This document shows, piece after piece, positions 52,125 to 60,660 of a stretch of DNA of 64,000 nt. The translations under genes were made by a program, and so were the position numbers. Each line of letters opens with the position of its first letter. Position 1 is the stretch's first letter. The notes beneath the pieces are model-generated. The model worked only from the letters and a program-made list of their open reading frames with translations, had not been told where the DNA came from and ran no database searches. The DNA is taken from assembly GCF_026242195.1 (NCBI RefSeq), contig NZ_RKLV01000004.1, positions 62,001 through 126,000 of the forward strand, given 5' to 3'. The DNA comes from Halorutilus salinus (GTDB taxonomy: Archaea; Halobacteriota; Halobacteria; Halobacteriales; Halorutilaceae).

Positions 52125-54416
52125 ATGCCACGGAAAGGAGACGCACAACCCGGTTGTAGAGCTTTCAAGGCAGGAGTGGTACTGATTCTTCTTGCGATAG
52201 CCGGAATGGCTTTCGCAGGCACAGCCGTCGCACAGGAGCAGGTTCCCCCTGAGGACGCCGAAGGTGTCGAGCTGTTAGCCGAGACAGGCATCGACAACGA
52301 ACACGCGTGCCTCCACGGTGACTTCGATGACCGTACCCCGCTCACAGGGGGTTCCTCTGTCGAAGACGCGCCCACTGTTGATGAGACACACGATGTCTGG
52401 AACGTGACTTACGACGGCGACGGAGGGTACGTCAACTTCGACGCTGAGGCACACGACCATGACGGACCGTTCGTGTTCTACACCGACAGCGGCACAGCCG
52501 AACCCAAGGACGAGGAAGTCCTCGAAAGGGGCGAAGTTACCTGTGAAGAACTCGGGCTCGATGAGTACGTCAAGGTGGGATTTCCTCAGGACGGAACCAA
52601 TAGCCTCCTCCTAACAGAAGGCGGTCACGGAGAGGACGGCGATCATGACCATGGAGATGAGGAAGACGGAGAAGTGAGCAAGTTCGAGATAGACAATCAC
52701 CAAACCGGCGAGATGATCGCGAGTGTTCACGGCGACCACTGGCATGGTGGTAACCCTAAGATAGAACAAGGCGGATTCATGCCGGTCGGCGCGAACATAG
52801 AGGACGCTGATGGTAACGAGATAGATCTTAGTGGCGATCACCACAGCATCAACGCCAGGCTAGCTGAAGGAGCAGATGAAAGCATCGTCTCGCTCGATGG
52901 ACACGGTGACCACGTACGCATAGACGGGGATGAACAAGGCAGCGTCGGTGTTGTCTTCCAGCTTCTCCACGACGGAAACGTTGAGTACGAAACCCCGCCG
53001 ATAGATGTTGAGGTCGGAAACCACGACAACAGAGTGTCGTACGGGGTTGAGCACGAACTTGTCATTGACACAGAGGAAAACGTGACATTAGGTGAAGACC
53101 TCGCTCGTGCGACTACCTCAGGCGTGTGTGAAGGTCTCGGAAATATGACAGAGCTTCCGGACGGATGGAACTGTGAGGCCCAGACATCCACCGATATAGG
53201 TGCTCACGGAGCCGACCCCGGCACCGAACTCAACCACTACCATGCCTCCGTGCACCACGGGTTCGAGAACGAAAATGATGCGAACGACCTTTGGGTAGAC
53301 CTCTACGATAACAACGTAGTCCACGAGGAGTGGGTCGGAGCTTTCGACAACACGCTTGAGTCGGAGCTCAACGCACCCGTCAAGGACGGTACACCGTTCC
53401 TGTTAGGTGAAATAGAGAGCGAAGGTACTGAGGTCGGGTACGAGCTTCTCGTCGATACTGAACAGAATGTCACGCTTGGCGACGAACTGAACGCCAGTAT
53501 GGAGTCGGCGGTATGTGAAGGGTTCGACCGCCACGGCTCCATCGACGCGCCCGAGAGCTGGGGAGAAGAGTGGCAGAACCTTTCTCCACCCGCAGGCTGG
53601 GACTGTTCCGAGCAGACTGAGGTCGGAGTAACGAGTCACGGAGCCGACCCCGGCACCGAAGTCGACCACTTCCACCCACACGTCACTCTGGAGTTCGAGA
53701 CAGAAGCCGCCGCAGAGGATGTGAAATGGTTCACAATCCTGTCCCACAGATCCGTTGACGACACGCTCCGCGAGAGTATCGAGGACTCCTTGCTCGATGA
53801 ATACGGCACGGCAGTCCTTGAACCCGGCCCGTATACACTCGGCGCGTTTGAGGTTGTTGAGGATGACCACGAAGACGGAGGAGTAAGTACGTTCGAGATA
53901 GACAATCACCAAACCGGCGAGATGATCGCGAGTGTTCACGGCGACCACTGGCACGGCAGTACTCCTGAGATAGAAGAAGGTGGTTTCATGCCTGTCGGCG
54001 CGAACATAGAGGACGCTGACGGTAACGAGATAGATCTTAGTGGCGATCACCACAGCATCAACGCCAGGCTGGCTGAAGGGGCAGATGAAGGCGTCGTCTC
54101 GCTCGATGGACACGGAAACCACGTACGCTTAGACGGGGTTGAGGAAGGCACCACCGAGATTGCCTTCCAGCTTCTCCACGACGGAAACGTTGAGTACGAA
54201 ACCCCGCCGATAGATGTTGAGGTCAGCGGGGATGGAGAAGACGGAGAAGGAATTTCGGACGAAAATCCGTTCGGTGATTCGAACGGCGATCCGCTCGGAG
54301 AGCTACAGGTGGTCGATCGTCTGACCGACTGGACTGACGACCAACAGATAGACGGACAGAGCTACGGTGAGCTAGAAATCATCGAGTCCATCACGGACTG
54401 GAACGACGCCAGGTAG
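52125..54416 (+). CDS. Large secreted modular His-rich protein (MP2)
   Basis: 763 residues. The signal peptide ends in TAVA-QEQ (~36). Modules in order: A (~45-165, NEHACLHGDFDDRTPLTGG), a His/Asp linker (GEDGDHDHGDEEDG), B (~185-297, VHGDHWHGGNPKIEQGG), two copies of module C (~303-431, ~437-575; each with GAHGADPGTELNHYHASVHH-like His groups and paired Cys), then B again (~588-700). The C-terminus has two short repeats (GELQVVDRLTDW and GELEIIESITDW), which resemble degenerate dockerin repeats. There is no PGF-CTERM, so it may be released or held by another surface protein. Function unknown; metal scavenging is inferred. Confidence 0.78.
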   Translation: MPRKGDAQPGCRAFKAGVVLILLAIAGMAFAGTAVAQEQVPPEDAEGVELLAETGIDNEHACLHGDFDDRTPLTGGSSVEDAPTVDETHDVWNVTYDGDGGYVNFDAEAHDHDGPFVFYTDSGTAEPKDEEVLERGEVTCEELGLDEYVKVGFPQDGTNSLLLTEGGHGEDGDHDHGDEEDGEVSKFEIDNHQTGEMIASVHGDHWHGGNPKIEQGGFMPVGANIEDADGNEIDLSGDHHSINARLAEGADESIVSLDGHGDHVRIDGDEQGSVGVVFQLLHDGNVEYETPPIDVEVGNHDNRVSYGVEHELVIDTEENVTLGEDLARATTSGVCEGLGNMTELPDGWNCEAQTSTDIGAHGADPGTELNHYHASVHHGFENENDANDLWVDLYDNNVVHEEWVGAFDNTLESELNAPVKDGTPFLLGEIESEGTEVGYELLVDTEQNVTLGDELNASMESAVCEGFDRHGSIDAPESWGEEWQNLSPPAGWDCSEQTEVGVTSHGADPGTEVDHFHPHVTLEFETEAAAEDVKWFTILSHRSVDDTLRESIEDSLLDEYGTAVLEPGPYTLGAFEVVEDDHEDGGVSTFEIDNHQTGEMIASVHGDHWHGSTPEIEEGGFMPVGANIEDADGNEIDLSGDHHSINARLAEGADEGVVSLDGHGNHVRLDGVEEGTTEIAFQLLHDGNVEYETPPIDVEVSGDGEDGEGISDENPFGDSNGDPLGELQVVDRLTDWTDDQQIDGQSYGELEIIESITDWNDAR
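52676..53020 (+). repeat. Module B DNA direct repeat, copy 1
   Basis: The DNA coding the first B module of MP2 is nearly identical to the copy near 53881-54225, including stretches such as GAGATAGACAATCACCAAAC. Near identity of DNA, not only protein, points to recent duplication or gene conversion. Confidence 0.8.
53881..54225 (+). repeat. Module B DNA direct repeat, copy 2
   Basis: Second copy of the module B repeat in MP2, about 1.2 kb after the first. Differences are clustered in the region after the first 60 bases of the HWHG motif and near the end. Confidence 0.8.
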
Positions 54417-54474
54417 CTGTTTAGGTAAAAGACACGGTAACGGAGAGACGGACACGCAAACGCAGACTGTCTCG

Positions 54475-54771
54475 GTGAGCAATAGCGACGGAGGCGGAGG
54501 ATGTAGCGCGTCACTCGTCGCGTCCAGCTTCAGACGTTCGATGTTTCTCGCCGTCGTAGGGGGTGAGATAGCTTCCGTGGTCGGCGTCTCTCTCGCGTAC
54601 GTCTACGGCGTCGCTGCGGGAGGTTCGATAGTGGTCGCCGCGATAGCTGTCTACGCATCCGTCTTCGTCCTACGGAGCGGAGCAGAAAAGAAATCGAAAA
54701 TCTACTCCGTCTTCCGTACTGAAGAGAGGAAAGAGGTAGAGGGGGTAAGCGCGGACGGCGGCGAAAGGTAG
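54475..54771 (+). CDS. Short membrane protein resembling the end of an ABC-3 permease
   Basis: 98 residues from a GTG. Two hydrophobic segments with the pattern GEIASVVGVSLAYVYGVAAGGSIVV resemble the last helices of ZnuB at 50860 (SVVAGFAFAVAAGMPSGGSIIV), including the GGSI turn. A basic/acidic tail follows. The rest of a permease is missing, so it is probably a remnant of a second ZnuB-like gene rather than a functional protein. It follows MP2 by 58 bases. Confidence 0.5.
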   Translation: MSNSDGGGGCSASLVASSFRRSMFLAVVGGEIASVVGVSLAYVYGVAAGGSIVVAAIAVYASVFVLRSGAEKKSKIYSVFRTEERKEVEGVSADGGER

Positions 54772-54857
54772 GGTCGGGATACGGCGGGAGGTATAGCGTT
54801 GCGACGGTCAGTCCAGGGGTGCTGGCTGTATCAGTATCCGGAGTGTATTATATAATC

Positions 54858-54887
54858 AGTATTATCTGAAAGGGCAGATTTATTATG
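54858..54887. promoter_or_regulatory. Weak island operator before cbiM: AGTATTA-N16-TATTATG
   Basis: Five of seven in each half with the right spacing, overlapping the TATA-like TTTATTA. Tentative. Confidence 0.3.
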
Positions 54888-54908
54888 TTTCCGGATATAT
54901 TAGCAAAC

Positions 54909-55592
54909 ATGGCACATATACACCTAGGCGAAGGCTCATTCCCGCTCTGGGCGCTGGCACTCTGGACGGCATTCGGAGTTGGACTGGTAGGCTTGGTCGT
55001 GTACAGGATACGGAAAGGAGGAATAAAGACTCACCACATAGCACTCGCCGGTATCGGTGCCGCGGCGAGTTTCGCTGTCTTCCAGCTCAACCTGCCTGTG
55101 TGGGGTGGCATCCATATGAACCTAACCGGTCTGGTTGGGATCCTCACAGGACCTCTGCTCGGTACCCTCATAGCACTGGTTGTAAACGTCTTCTCTGCCG
55201 CCCTCGGGCACGGCGCTGTTGGGCTGTTAGGCGCAAATACCCTCGTCAACGCCACGGAGGCTATAGCGGCATACTACGTGTTCAAGACGCTACTCAGTAT
55301 GGACTGGGATGTCTTTCCCGCCAGTGCAGGTGCCGCAACTATCGGACTATCGTTGGGTGCGGTACTCATGGGCGGGATAATAGTCATAAGCGGTGTCAAC
55401 GGCAGCGCTCTCCCCCGTGGCGACCTCGCGTTTGCGGTCGCAGGTCTCGTAGGTCTTAACCTCGGTGTCGCGGTCATCGAAGGAATACTGACGGGGTTTG
55501 TGGTGCAGTTCCTCGTTTCGGTCCGTCCGGATCTTATCGAGATGGTGGACAGAAGAGCCACGGAGGATGAGCCGGCAGGGGTGAGTGCCTGA
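54909..55592 (+). CDS. cbiM: CbiM-type metal-specific component of an ECF transporter
   Basis: 227 residues from the ATG at 54909 (an upstream ATG at 54885 would add 8). The N-terminus MAHIHLGEGSFPLWALAL has the His that binds the metal in NikM/CbiM proteins, where the N-terminal loop inserts in the protein core. About six or seven helices follow; GGIHMNLTGLVGILTGPLLG holds a second conserved His. It binds Co2+ or Ni2+ in the family. A leaderless start is supported by a TATA-like box ~27 bases before the ATG at 54909. Confidence 0.87.
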   Translation: MAHIHLGEGSFPLWALALWTAFGVGLVGLVVYRIRKGGIKTHHIALAGIGAAASFAVFQLNLPVWGGIHMNLTGLVGILTGPLLGTLIALVVNVFSAALGHGAVGLLGANTLVNATEAIAAYYVFKTLLSMDWDVFPASAGAATIGLSLGAVLMGGIIVISGVNGSALPRGDLAFAVAGLVGLNLGVAVIEGILTGFVVQFLVSVRPDLIEMVDRRATEDEPAGVSA

Positions 55593-55906
55593 TGGAAAGA
55601 TGGAAGCAGTACAGCGGTCTCGCCGCCGTTTTCGCCGTAGCTGTAGCCGCCGGGCTGTGGGGTTTCAGGGCTACAGGCGGGTCTCTTCCGTGGGCGAAAC
55701 GATCCGCGAGGGCTCTCCAGCGCGGTATCGAGGAGGGCGGAGGATCTCTGATAGACATCGGTAGGGGGATAATCATAGCTGGTCCGATACGGAAAGGTGG
55801 GATGGTACTTGAGTTCGCCGCACTCGTGGTTCTGTTGGTAGCGGTCGGCATAGGTCTGTACATCTACGCAGAGAGGTACCAAGCTGCGGAAGATGAGACG
55901 GCATAA
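55592..55906 (+). CDS. CbiN-like small membrane component
   Basis: 104 residues with two membrane helices (~8-25 and ~72-93) and a loop between, the layout of CbiN/NikN small subunits that couple CbiM to the energising module. Sequence similarity is low, so the call rests on position between cbiM and cbiQ (start overlaps the cbiM stop by one base) and on topology. Confidence 0.65.
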   Translation: MERWKQYSGLAAVFAVAVAAGLWGFRATGGSLPWAKRSARALQRGIEEGGGSLIDIGRGIIIAGPIRKGGMVLEFAALVVLLVAVGIGLYIYAERYQAAEDETA

Positions 55907-55909
55907 CAG

Positions 55910-56725
55910 ATGGCTACGCTCTCGAACCACGTTCCCGACCCGCGCCTGATAACGGCGTACTCAGAACACCGCGACAGCCCTGTTCACCGTATAAATCCGT
56001 GGACGAAGTTCGGTGTCATAGGTGCGCTTGTGATAGCCGTAACCGTAGCGAAGTCCCTACCCGTCCTCGCGGGTCTTTACTTAGCCACACTCGTCTTCTA
56101 CGGTGTCGCGGGTCTGCCATACCGTCGTCTGGGTCTTTGGTACACCTTACCTCTGCTTTTCGTCGTGGCTGTCGCGGGACCTTTAGCCTTTCTTGAACCC
56201 GGTACGCCCATCGGTGGCTCTGTGGGTACACCTATCGGGGATCTGTCGGTTACCTGGGAGGGTGCGGCTCTTTTTGCGGAGCTTTCGTGTCGGTCTTTGA
56301 CCGTCGTCAGTTTCGCACTGACCACGACCATGACGACGAAGTACGCGGATATAGCATACATACTCGGTACGGTACTTCCCCGTCCTGTCGACCAGGTGGC
56401 TCTTCTGACATACAGGTTTACCTTCGTGATGGTCGAGACATTAGAGGATCTCGTCAAGTCGGTGCTGTCCCGTGGGGCGACCCTATCTGAGTTCTGGTCG
56501 AACCGCCGGACGTACGCACGGATACTGGGTATGACCCTGCTCACGGCTATCGAGAGGTCCGAGAGGCTGGTTAAATCGATGGAAGCCCGAGGCTACAACG
56601 GAGACATAACCCTGTACGGCGACGTCCCGAGACCTCCGTTGCGTGAGGTGGTTGCGTTAGCCGGGTGCTACGTTGCGGTTGTCGGGTATGCAGTCGTGGT
56701 CGTATATGAGGTGGTTCCCGTATGA
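55910..56725 (+). CDS. cbiQ: CbiQ/EcfT-type transmembrane component
   Basis: 271 residues. About five helices and the two cytosolic coupling motifs of EcfT: SRGATLSEF (near 188) and MEARGYNG (near 225), both of the A-R-G form that docks into the ATPase. The N-terminal INPWTKFGVIGALV is the family start. The start is 3 bases after the previous stop; the stop overlaps cbiO (ATGA). Confidence 0.88.
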   Translation: MATLSNHVPDPRLITAYSEHRDSPVHRINPWTKFGVIGALVIAVTVAKSLPVLAGLYLATLVFYGVAGLPYRRLGLWYTLPLLFVVAVAGPLAFLEPGTPIGGSVGTPIGDLSVTWEGAALFAELSCRSLTVVSFALTTTMTTKYADIAYILGTVLPRPVDQVALLTYRFTFVMVETLEDLVKSVLSRGATLSEFWSNRRTYARILGMTLLTAIERSERLVKSMEARGYNGDITLYGDVPRPPLREVVALAGCYVAVVGYAVVVVYEVVPV

Positions 56726-57618
56726 GCGGAAAGAAAGACGAAACGCCGCTGGTAGATCTTAGGTGTGGCGCACATACCTACCCCGACGGCACCGTCGGTA
56801 TGCACGACGCGGAGTTTCAGGTATACCCCGATGAGGTGGTCGCGTTGGTCGGTGCCAACGGTGCAGGGAAGTCCACCCTGATGGAGCATCTAAACGCGAC
56901 GCTCGTGCCCGACGACGGTGAACTCCTCGTCAAGGGGACACCGATCGACGAGGACAACAAGTCCTTAGCCAGAAAGGAGGTCGGCTTCGTATTCCAGGAT
57001 CCTGACACACAGCTCGTCGCACCGACGGTACTCGATGATGTCATGTTCGGTCTCCAGAACTACGGTGTCCCCGATGAGGAGGCACGGGAGAAGGCGAAGG
57101 AGGCTCTTTCGACGGTAGACGCTGGTCATCTAAAGGATCGTATTCCTCATTACCTTAGCGGGGGTGAAAAGAGGCTGGTCGGACTAGCCGGTGTACTTGT
57201 TCTTGACCCCAGCGTTATCGTACTTGACGAACCGCTCGCGGGACTGGACCCCGAGAGGTCGCGTCTGATAATAGAACGCATAAGAGATGTCCATGAAGAC
57301 GGCGTCAGCGTCGTTCTTTCGACACACGACCTCGACTTCGCCGCCGAGATAGCCGATAGGGTCTGTGTGATGGAAGACGGTAACGTGGTCGGAAGAGGAA
57401 CCCCGAGAGAGGTGTTCTACAACGACGGCTTACTCAGGAGGGCGAACCTCCATCCACCGACCGCGGTTCGTGTGGCTCGTGACGCCGGTGTCGGTAAAGA
57501 AATGAAGCCGGTCACAGAGGATGAGCTGGTAGAGGTACTGGAAGGAGAACCCGGACTCGGTATGACCGGTACAGAAGTCCTTCAGGCAGATTCGGCTGAC
57601 GGCGGCGAGGACGGGTAG
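56722..57618 (+). CDS. cbiO: CbiO/EcfA-type ABC ATPase
   Basis: 298 residues. Walker A GANGAGKSTLMEHL, Q-loop FVFQDPDTQLVAPTV (the EcfA-type Q-loop), signature YLSGGEKRLVGLAGVL, Walker B VIVLDEPLAGLDPE and H-loop THDLDFA. The C-terminal ~60 residues (after RGTPREVFYN) form the extra domain of cobalt-type EcfA. It powers CbiMNQ and completes the ECF transporter. Confidence 0.92.
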   Translation: MSGKKDETPLVDLRCGAHTYPDGTVGMHDAEFQVYPDEVVALVGANGAGKSTLMEHLNATLVPDDGELLVKGTPIDEDNKSLARKEVGFVFQDPDTQLVAPTVLDDVMFGLQNYGVPDEEAREKAKEALSTVDAGHLKDRIPHYLSGGEKRLVGLAGVLVLDPSVIVLDEPLAGLDPERSRLIIERIRDVHEDGVSVVLSTHDLDFAAEIADRVCVMEDGNVVGRGTPREVFYNDGLLRRANLHPPTAVRVARDAGVGKEMKPVTEDELVEVLEGEPGLGMTGTEVLQADSADGGEDG

Positions 57619-57733
57619 GTTCCGGTACCCGCTCTGACGAAGATACTGTCCGTTCTACCGAAGGTTTCGCCGAACCGTAAAACGAAATTTTAGTCTTGCG
57701 AAGGTATAAACAGCACCGTTTCTTTGTACGTGT

Positions 57734-58699
57734 ATGGACGTAGTGCAGGCAAGCAACAGGTGCGAGTCGGTGCTCGACTCGATCTCGCAGGCTGTCATCG
57801 CCGACCGTGGGTTCATGGAGGACGTGATACTGGGTGTTCTTTCGCAGGGTCACGTTCTCCTTGAAGACGTGCCGGGTACGGGTAAGACGCTGACGGCGGC
57901 GAGCTTCGCCGACGCCCTCGGTCTGTCGTTCAAACGCGTACAGTTCACGCCCGACCTGCTTCCCGCCGACATAACGGGGACGCATATATTCAACGAGCGC
58001 AAGCAGAGGTTCGAGTTCAACAAGGGACCTATCTTCGCCAACATCGTCCTCGCCGACGAGATAAACCGTGCGCCCCCCAAGACGCAGGCGGCTTTGCTCG
58101 AAGCGATGGGTGAGGAGCAGGTTACTGTCGACGGTGAGACGCGCCAGCTTCCCGAACCCTTCTTCGTGATAGCCACACAGAACCCCGTGGAGCAGGAAGG
58201 TACGTTCCCTCTACCTGAGGCGCAGATGGACAGGTTCACAATAGAGACGAGCCTCGGGTATCCGAGCTACGACGGGGAGGTGGAGATAATAAGCCGGCGT
58301 GCATCGCGCGAGGACAAGAGTCCGTCGGTCGAACGCGTCTGTACCGACGAGATGGTTCAGGAGCTTCAGCAGGTACCTGAGACGATACATATGAAGGAGG
58401 AGGTTATGGAGTACCTCGTACAGGTCGCGCGTGCGACACGCGACGACCCGCGTGTCAAGACGGGTGTCTCGCCGCGTGGTACACAGCGTCTGTTCGAGGT
58501 GGCGAGGGCGCGCGCCGTCCTGCGCGGTAGAAACTTCGCTAAGCCGAACGATATCAAGGATGTCTCTTACGCCGTGCTGGCGCACCGTATCGTTCTGAAC
58601 GCAGACGCCAAGGTCGACAACGTAGAGAAGGAGGACGTTATCGACGATATACTAGACGAGATCGAGGTTCCGACGGTCGTTAGTCAGGGGCGCAGGTAG
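57734..58699 (+). CDS. MoxR-family AAA+ ATPase
   Basis: 321 residues. Walker A EDVPGTGKTLTAAS, Walker B NIVLADEINRAPPKTQAALLEAM with the MoxR form, sensor 1 FFVIATQNPVEQEG, and sensor 2 region GVSPRGTQRLFEVAR. MoxR ATPases act as chaperones that remodel or activate partner complexes, often together with DUF58 and vWA proteins; such genes are found here on the opposite strand. Convergent with the membrane protein gene at 58700 (0 bases between). Confidence 0.92.
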   Translation: MDVVQASNRCESVLDSISQAVIADRGFMEDVILGVLSQGHVLLEDVPGTGKTLTAASFADALGLSFKRVQFTPDLLPADITGTHIFNERKQRFEFNKGPIFANIVLADEINRAPPKTQAALLEAMGEEQVTVDGETRQLPEPFFVIATQNPVEQEGTFPLPEAQMDRFTIETSLGYPSYDGEVEIISRRASREDKSPSVERVCTDEMVQELQQVPETIHMKEEVMEYLVQVARATRDDPRVKTGVSPRGTQRLFEVARARAVLRGRNFAKPNDIKDVSYAVLAHRIVLNADAKVDNVEKEDVIDDILDEIEVPTVVSQGRR

Positions 58700-59386
58700 T
58701 CAACGGTGTAGGAATACGACGAGAAGGACGACGGAGACGAGGAGAAAGACGACGGCTTCGAGCGAACTCGAACCTACGCTGTAACCCTGCGAGACGTAGA
58801 CTGCGCCCGCGGCGACGCCTCCCATTAGGAGAGCGCCGAAGCCGTGAACCGTCTCGTTCCAGAAGGTGCGCGCGTCGCGTCCGACCTGCCGTCCCAGAGA
58901 GACGCTGTTCTCGCCGAGATCCCAGACGAGAGCCGCGGCGACCGTAGCGGTGAGTACCTGTACGGCGCTTCCGTACTCCATACCCGCGCTCAGTACGGGA
59001 CCAAGGAAGACGAGCCAGCACGCTATCTTGGTGAATCTGCGCGAACCCGAACCGCGCAGGGGTGCGACGCCGAGAGCGGCGAGGAACGTCCCTACGAGAC
59101 CGGGTGCGACGACGGCGAGATGTAGCTGTTCGGAGGCGACGGTTGCGCCGTACGCTGTGCCGCCTCCCGCACCCGCGAGTCCCGTGAGGGCGACGAGTAT
59201 ACCAAGCCCACGCGACCGCGACCGTGCGGCGACGACGCCGAGCGTGAAGACGACCAACCCCGCGCCCGCGACCGCGACCGCAAGACGGAGCGGCGTCGTC
59301 TGTGCGACGGCTACGGTTCCCGCGACACCGGCGACGACGGCGAGAACGCCGCTAACGACCGTCGGACGTTCGGTCACCGTGACCAC
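58700..59386 (-). CDS. Membrane protein of the MoxR/DUF58 locus
   Basis: 228 residues with about seven hydrophobic helices, alternating Gly/Ala/Val-rich stretches, and no enzyme motif. It is the last gene of a four-gene minus-strand operon with DUF58, and overlaps the DUF58 gene by 13 bases. Similar membrane proteins are standard members of this haloarchaeal locus; role unknown. Confidence 0.7.
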   Translation of the reverse strand: MVTVTERPTVVSGVLAVVAGVAGTVAVAQTTPLRLAVAVAGAGLVVFTLGVVAARSRSRGLGILVALTGLAGAGGGTAYGATVASEQLHLAVVAPGLVGTFLAALGVAPLRGSGSRRFTKIACWLVFLGPVLSAGMEYGSAVQVLTATVAAALVWDLGENSVSLGRQVGRDARTFWNETVHGFGALLMGGVAAGAVYVSQGYSVGSSSLEAVVFLLVSVVLLVVFLHR

Positions 59387-60660
59387 TGCTCCCGTGTATG
59401 CGCGAGAACCTTTGCGAGAGGTAGCTCAACGTCCCAGTCGACGACGGGTATGTCAGCCTGTCGGAGGTCGCTAAGACGGCTCTCGCGCTCTACCTGCGCG
59501 AGCTTCCGCCCCGGAGAGCCGTCGGTGGTCACGTCGGGGCTTACAACGCTGACGGCGTTGCCGCGCGCGTCGATACGCCGCGCCTTCTCAACCATGGCAT
59601 CGTCGGCGAGAGGCGACAGGAAGATGACCTGCGTGTCCGAATCAAGACGTTTACGCAGACGGCGGAACTGCTCCTCGTCGGGCGAACGACGCGGCGGTGA
59701 GGGGACGAGAGCCGGGCTTTTGGTGAGGATCTGACGCGCCCTCGTACGGTGCTCGTCGCCCGTCGAGGGGGGGAGCCAGACATCCTCACGTCCTACCACC
59801 GCGAGACCCACGCTGTCACGGCTACCGAGGAGCGACTCGAAGAGCTGGTCAGCGGCGAAGACGCTGTACGTGACAGCGCTCGGCTCGTTATCACCCGAAG
59901 CGACGTACGCCTGCTTGCGCGCGTCGATTACGAGCAGAACCTTCGCCGAACGTTCCTCGCGGAACTCAAGCGTTATGAGTTCGCCCGACTGCGCCCTCCG
60001 TTTCCAGTCGATACGGCTTATCGAGTCGCCGGGCTGGTACTCGCGTGTTCCGTGGAACTCGACGCCGCTTCCGCCCTCGTCGGTCAGGACGCGCCCCGTG
60101 TACTGGCTCGCCTGCTTACGGAGTTCAACGTCGTCGATATCGGCGGCGCACTCTATAACAGTCTCGTCGAACGCCGTCGTCTCAACCTCTACGGAGCCGC
60201 TCAGGTTGCGCGCCACGACGGTCGCAGGGACGAACGAATGCCTGCCGCGTTTTGCGACGACCTCGTAGGAGAACGTCGTCGAGCCACCCGGACGGAGCGC
60301 CGTGGCGGCACGGGGCGTTCCGCTCACGACCGAAAGCGTCGGGGGCACGCCGTCTACGAAACGGAGGTCGGTCAGGAAGCCGCTCTCGTTCCGCACCGTC
60401 GTCTCCACACGGACGACGTCCTCGTGACCCGGAGAGTCGTCGCTGACGGTGCGCTCAACGGTGAGGTCTACGGTCGGTTCGCCCGCGAGACGCGGGTAGG
60501 CGGCGTATCCAACCCAGACGGCGGCGGTAAGGAGTATAAGAGGACGGTTTGCGATTACGCCTGCGCCGCCCGCGAAAAGGGCGAGCGCCGACATACCGCG
60601 CCACCGACGCGTCGTGTGTACGTCGCGCTCCGTCTCGTCCTCAGTCTCTTCCTCAGCCAT
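59374..60660 (-). CDS. DUF58 domain protein
   Basis: 428 residues. Two N-terminal helices (~25-65) are followed by a beta-sandwich region and the DUF58 core (REYQPGDSISRIDWKRRAQSGELITLEFREERSAKVLLVIDARKQ) with a vWA-like fold; the MIDAS-like D in VLLVID is visible. MoxR-DUF58 pairs occur in many prokaryotes and are thought to act in envelope or complex assembly. Overlaps both neighbours. Confidence 0.9.
   Translation of the reverse strand: MAEEETEDETERDVHTTRRWRGMSALALFAGGAGVIANRPLILLTAAVWVGYAAYPRLAGEPTVDLTVERTVSDDSPGHEDVVRVETTVRNESGFLTDLRFVDGVPPTLSVVSGTPRAATALRPGGSTTFSYEVVAKRGRHSFVPATVVARNLSGSVEVETTAFDETVIECAADIDDVELRKQASQYTGRVLTDEGGSGVEFHGTREYQPGDSISRIDWKRRAQSGELITLEFREERSAKVLLVIDARKQAYVASGDNEPSAVTYSVFAADQLFESLLGSRDSVGLAVVGREDVWLPPSTGDEHRTRARQILTKSPALVPSPPRRSPDEEQFRRLRKRLDSDTQVIFLSPLADDAMVEKARRIDARGNAVSVVSPDVTTDGSPGRKLAQVERESRLSDLRQADIPVVDWDVELPLAKVLAHTREQWSR

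Noticed and set aside
54772-54908. A cobalamin riboswitch before cbiM
   Set aside because: The interval is only 137 bases and the gene appears leaderless, so no room remains for a riboswitch.
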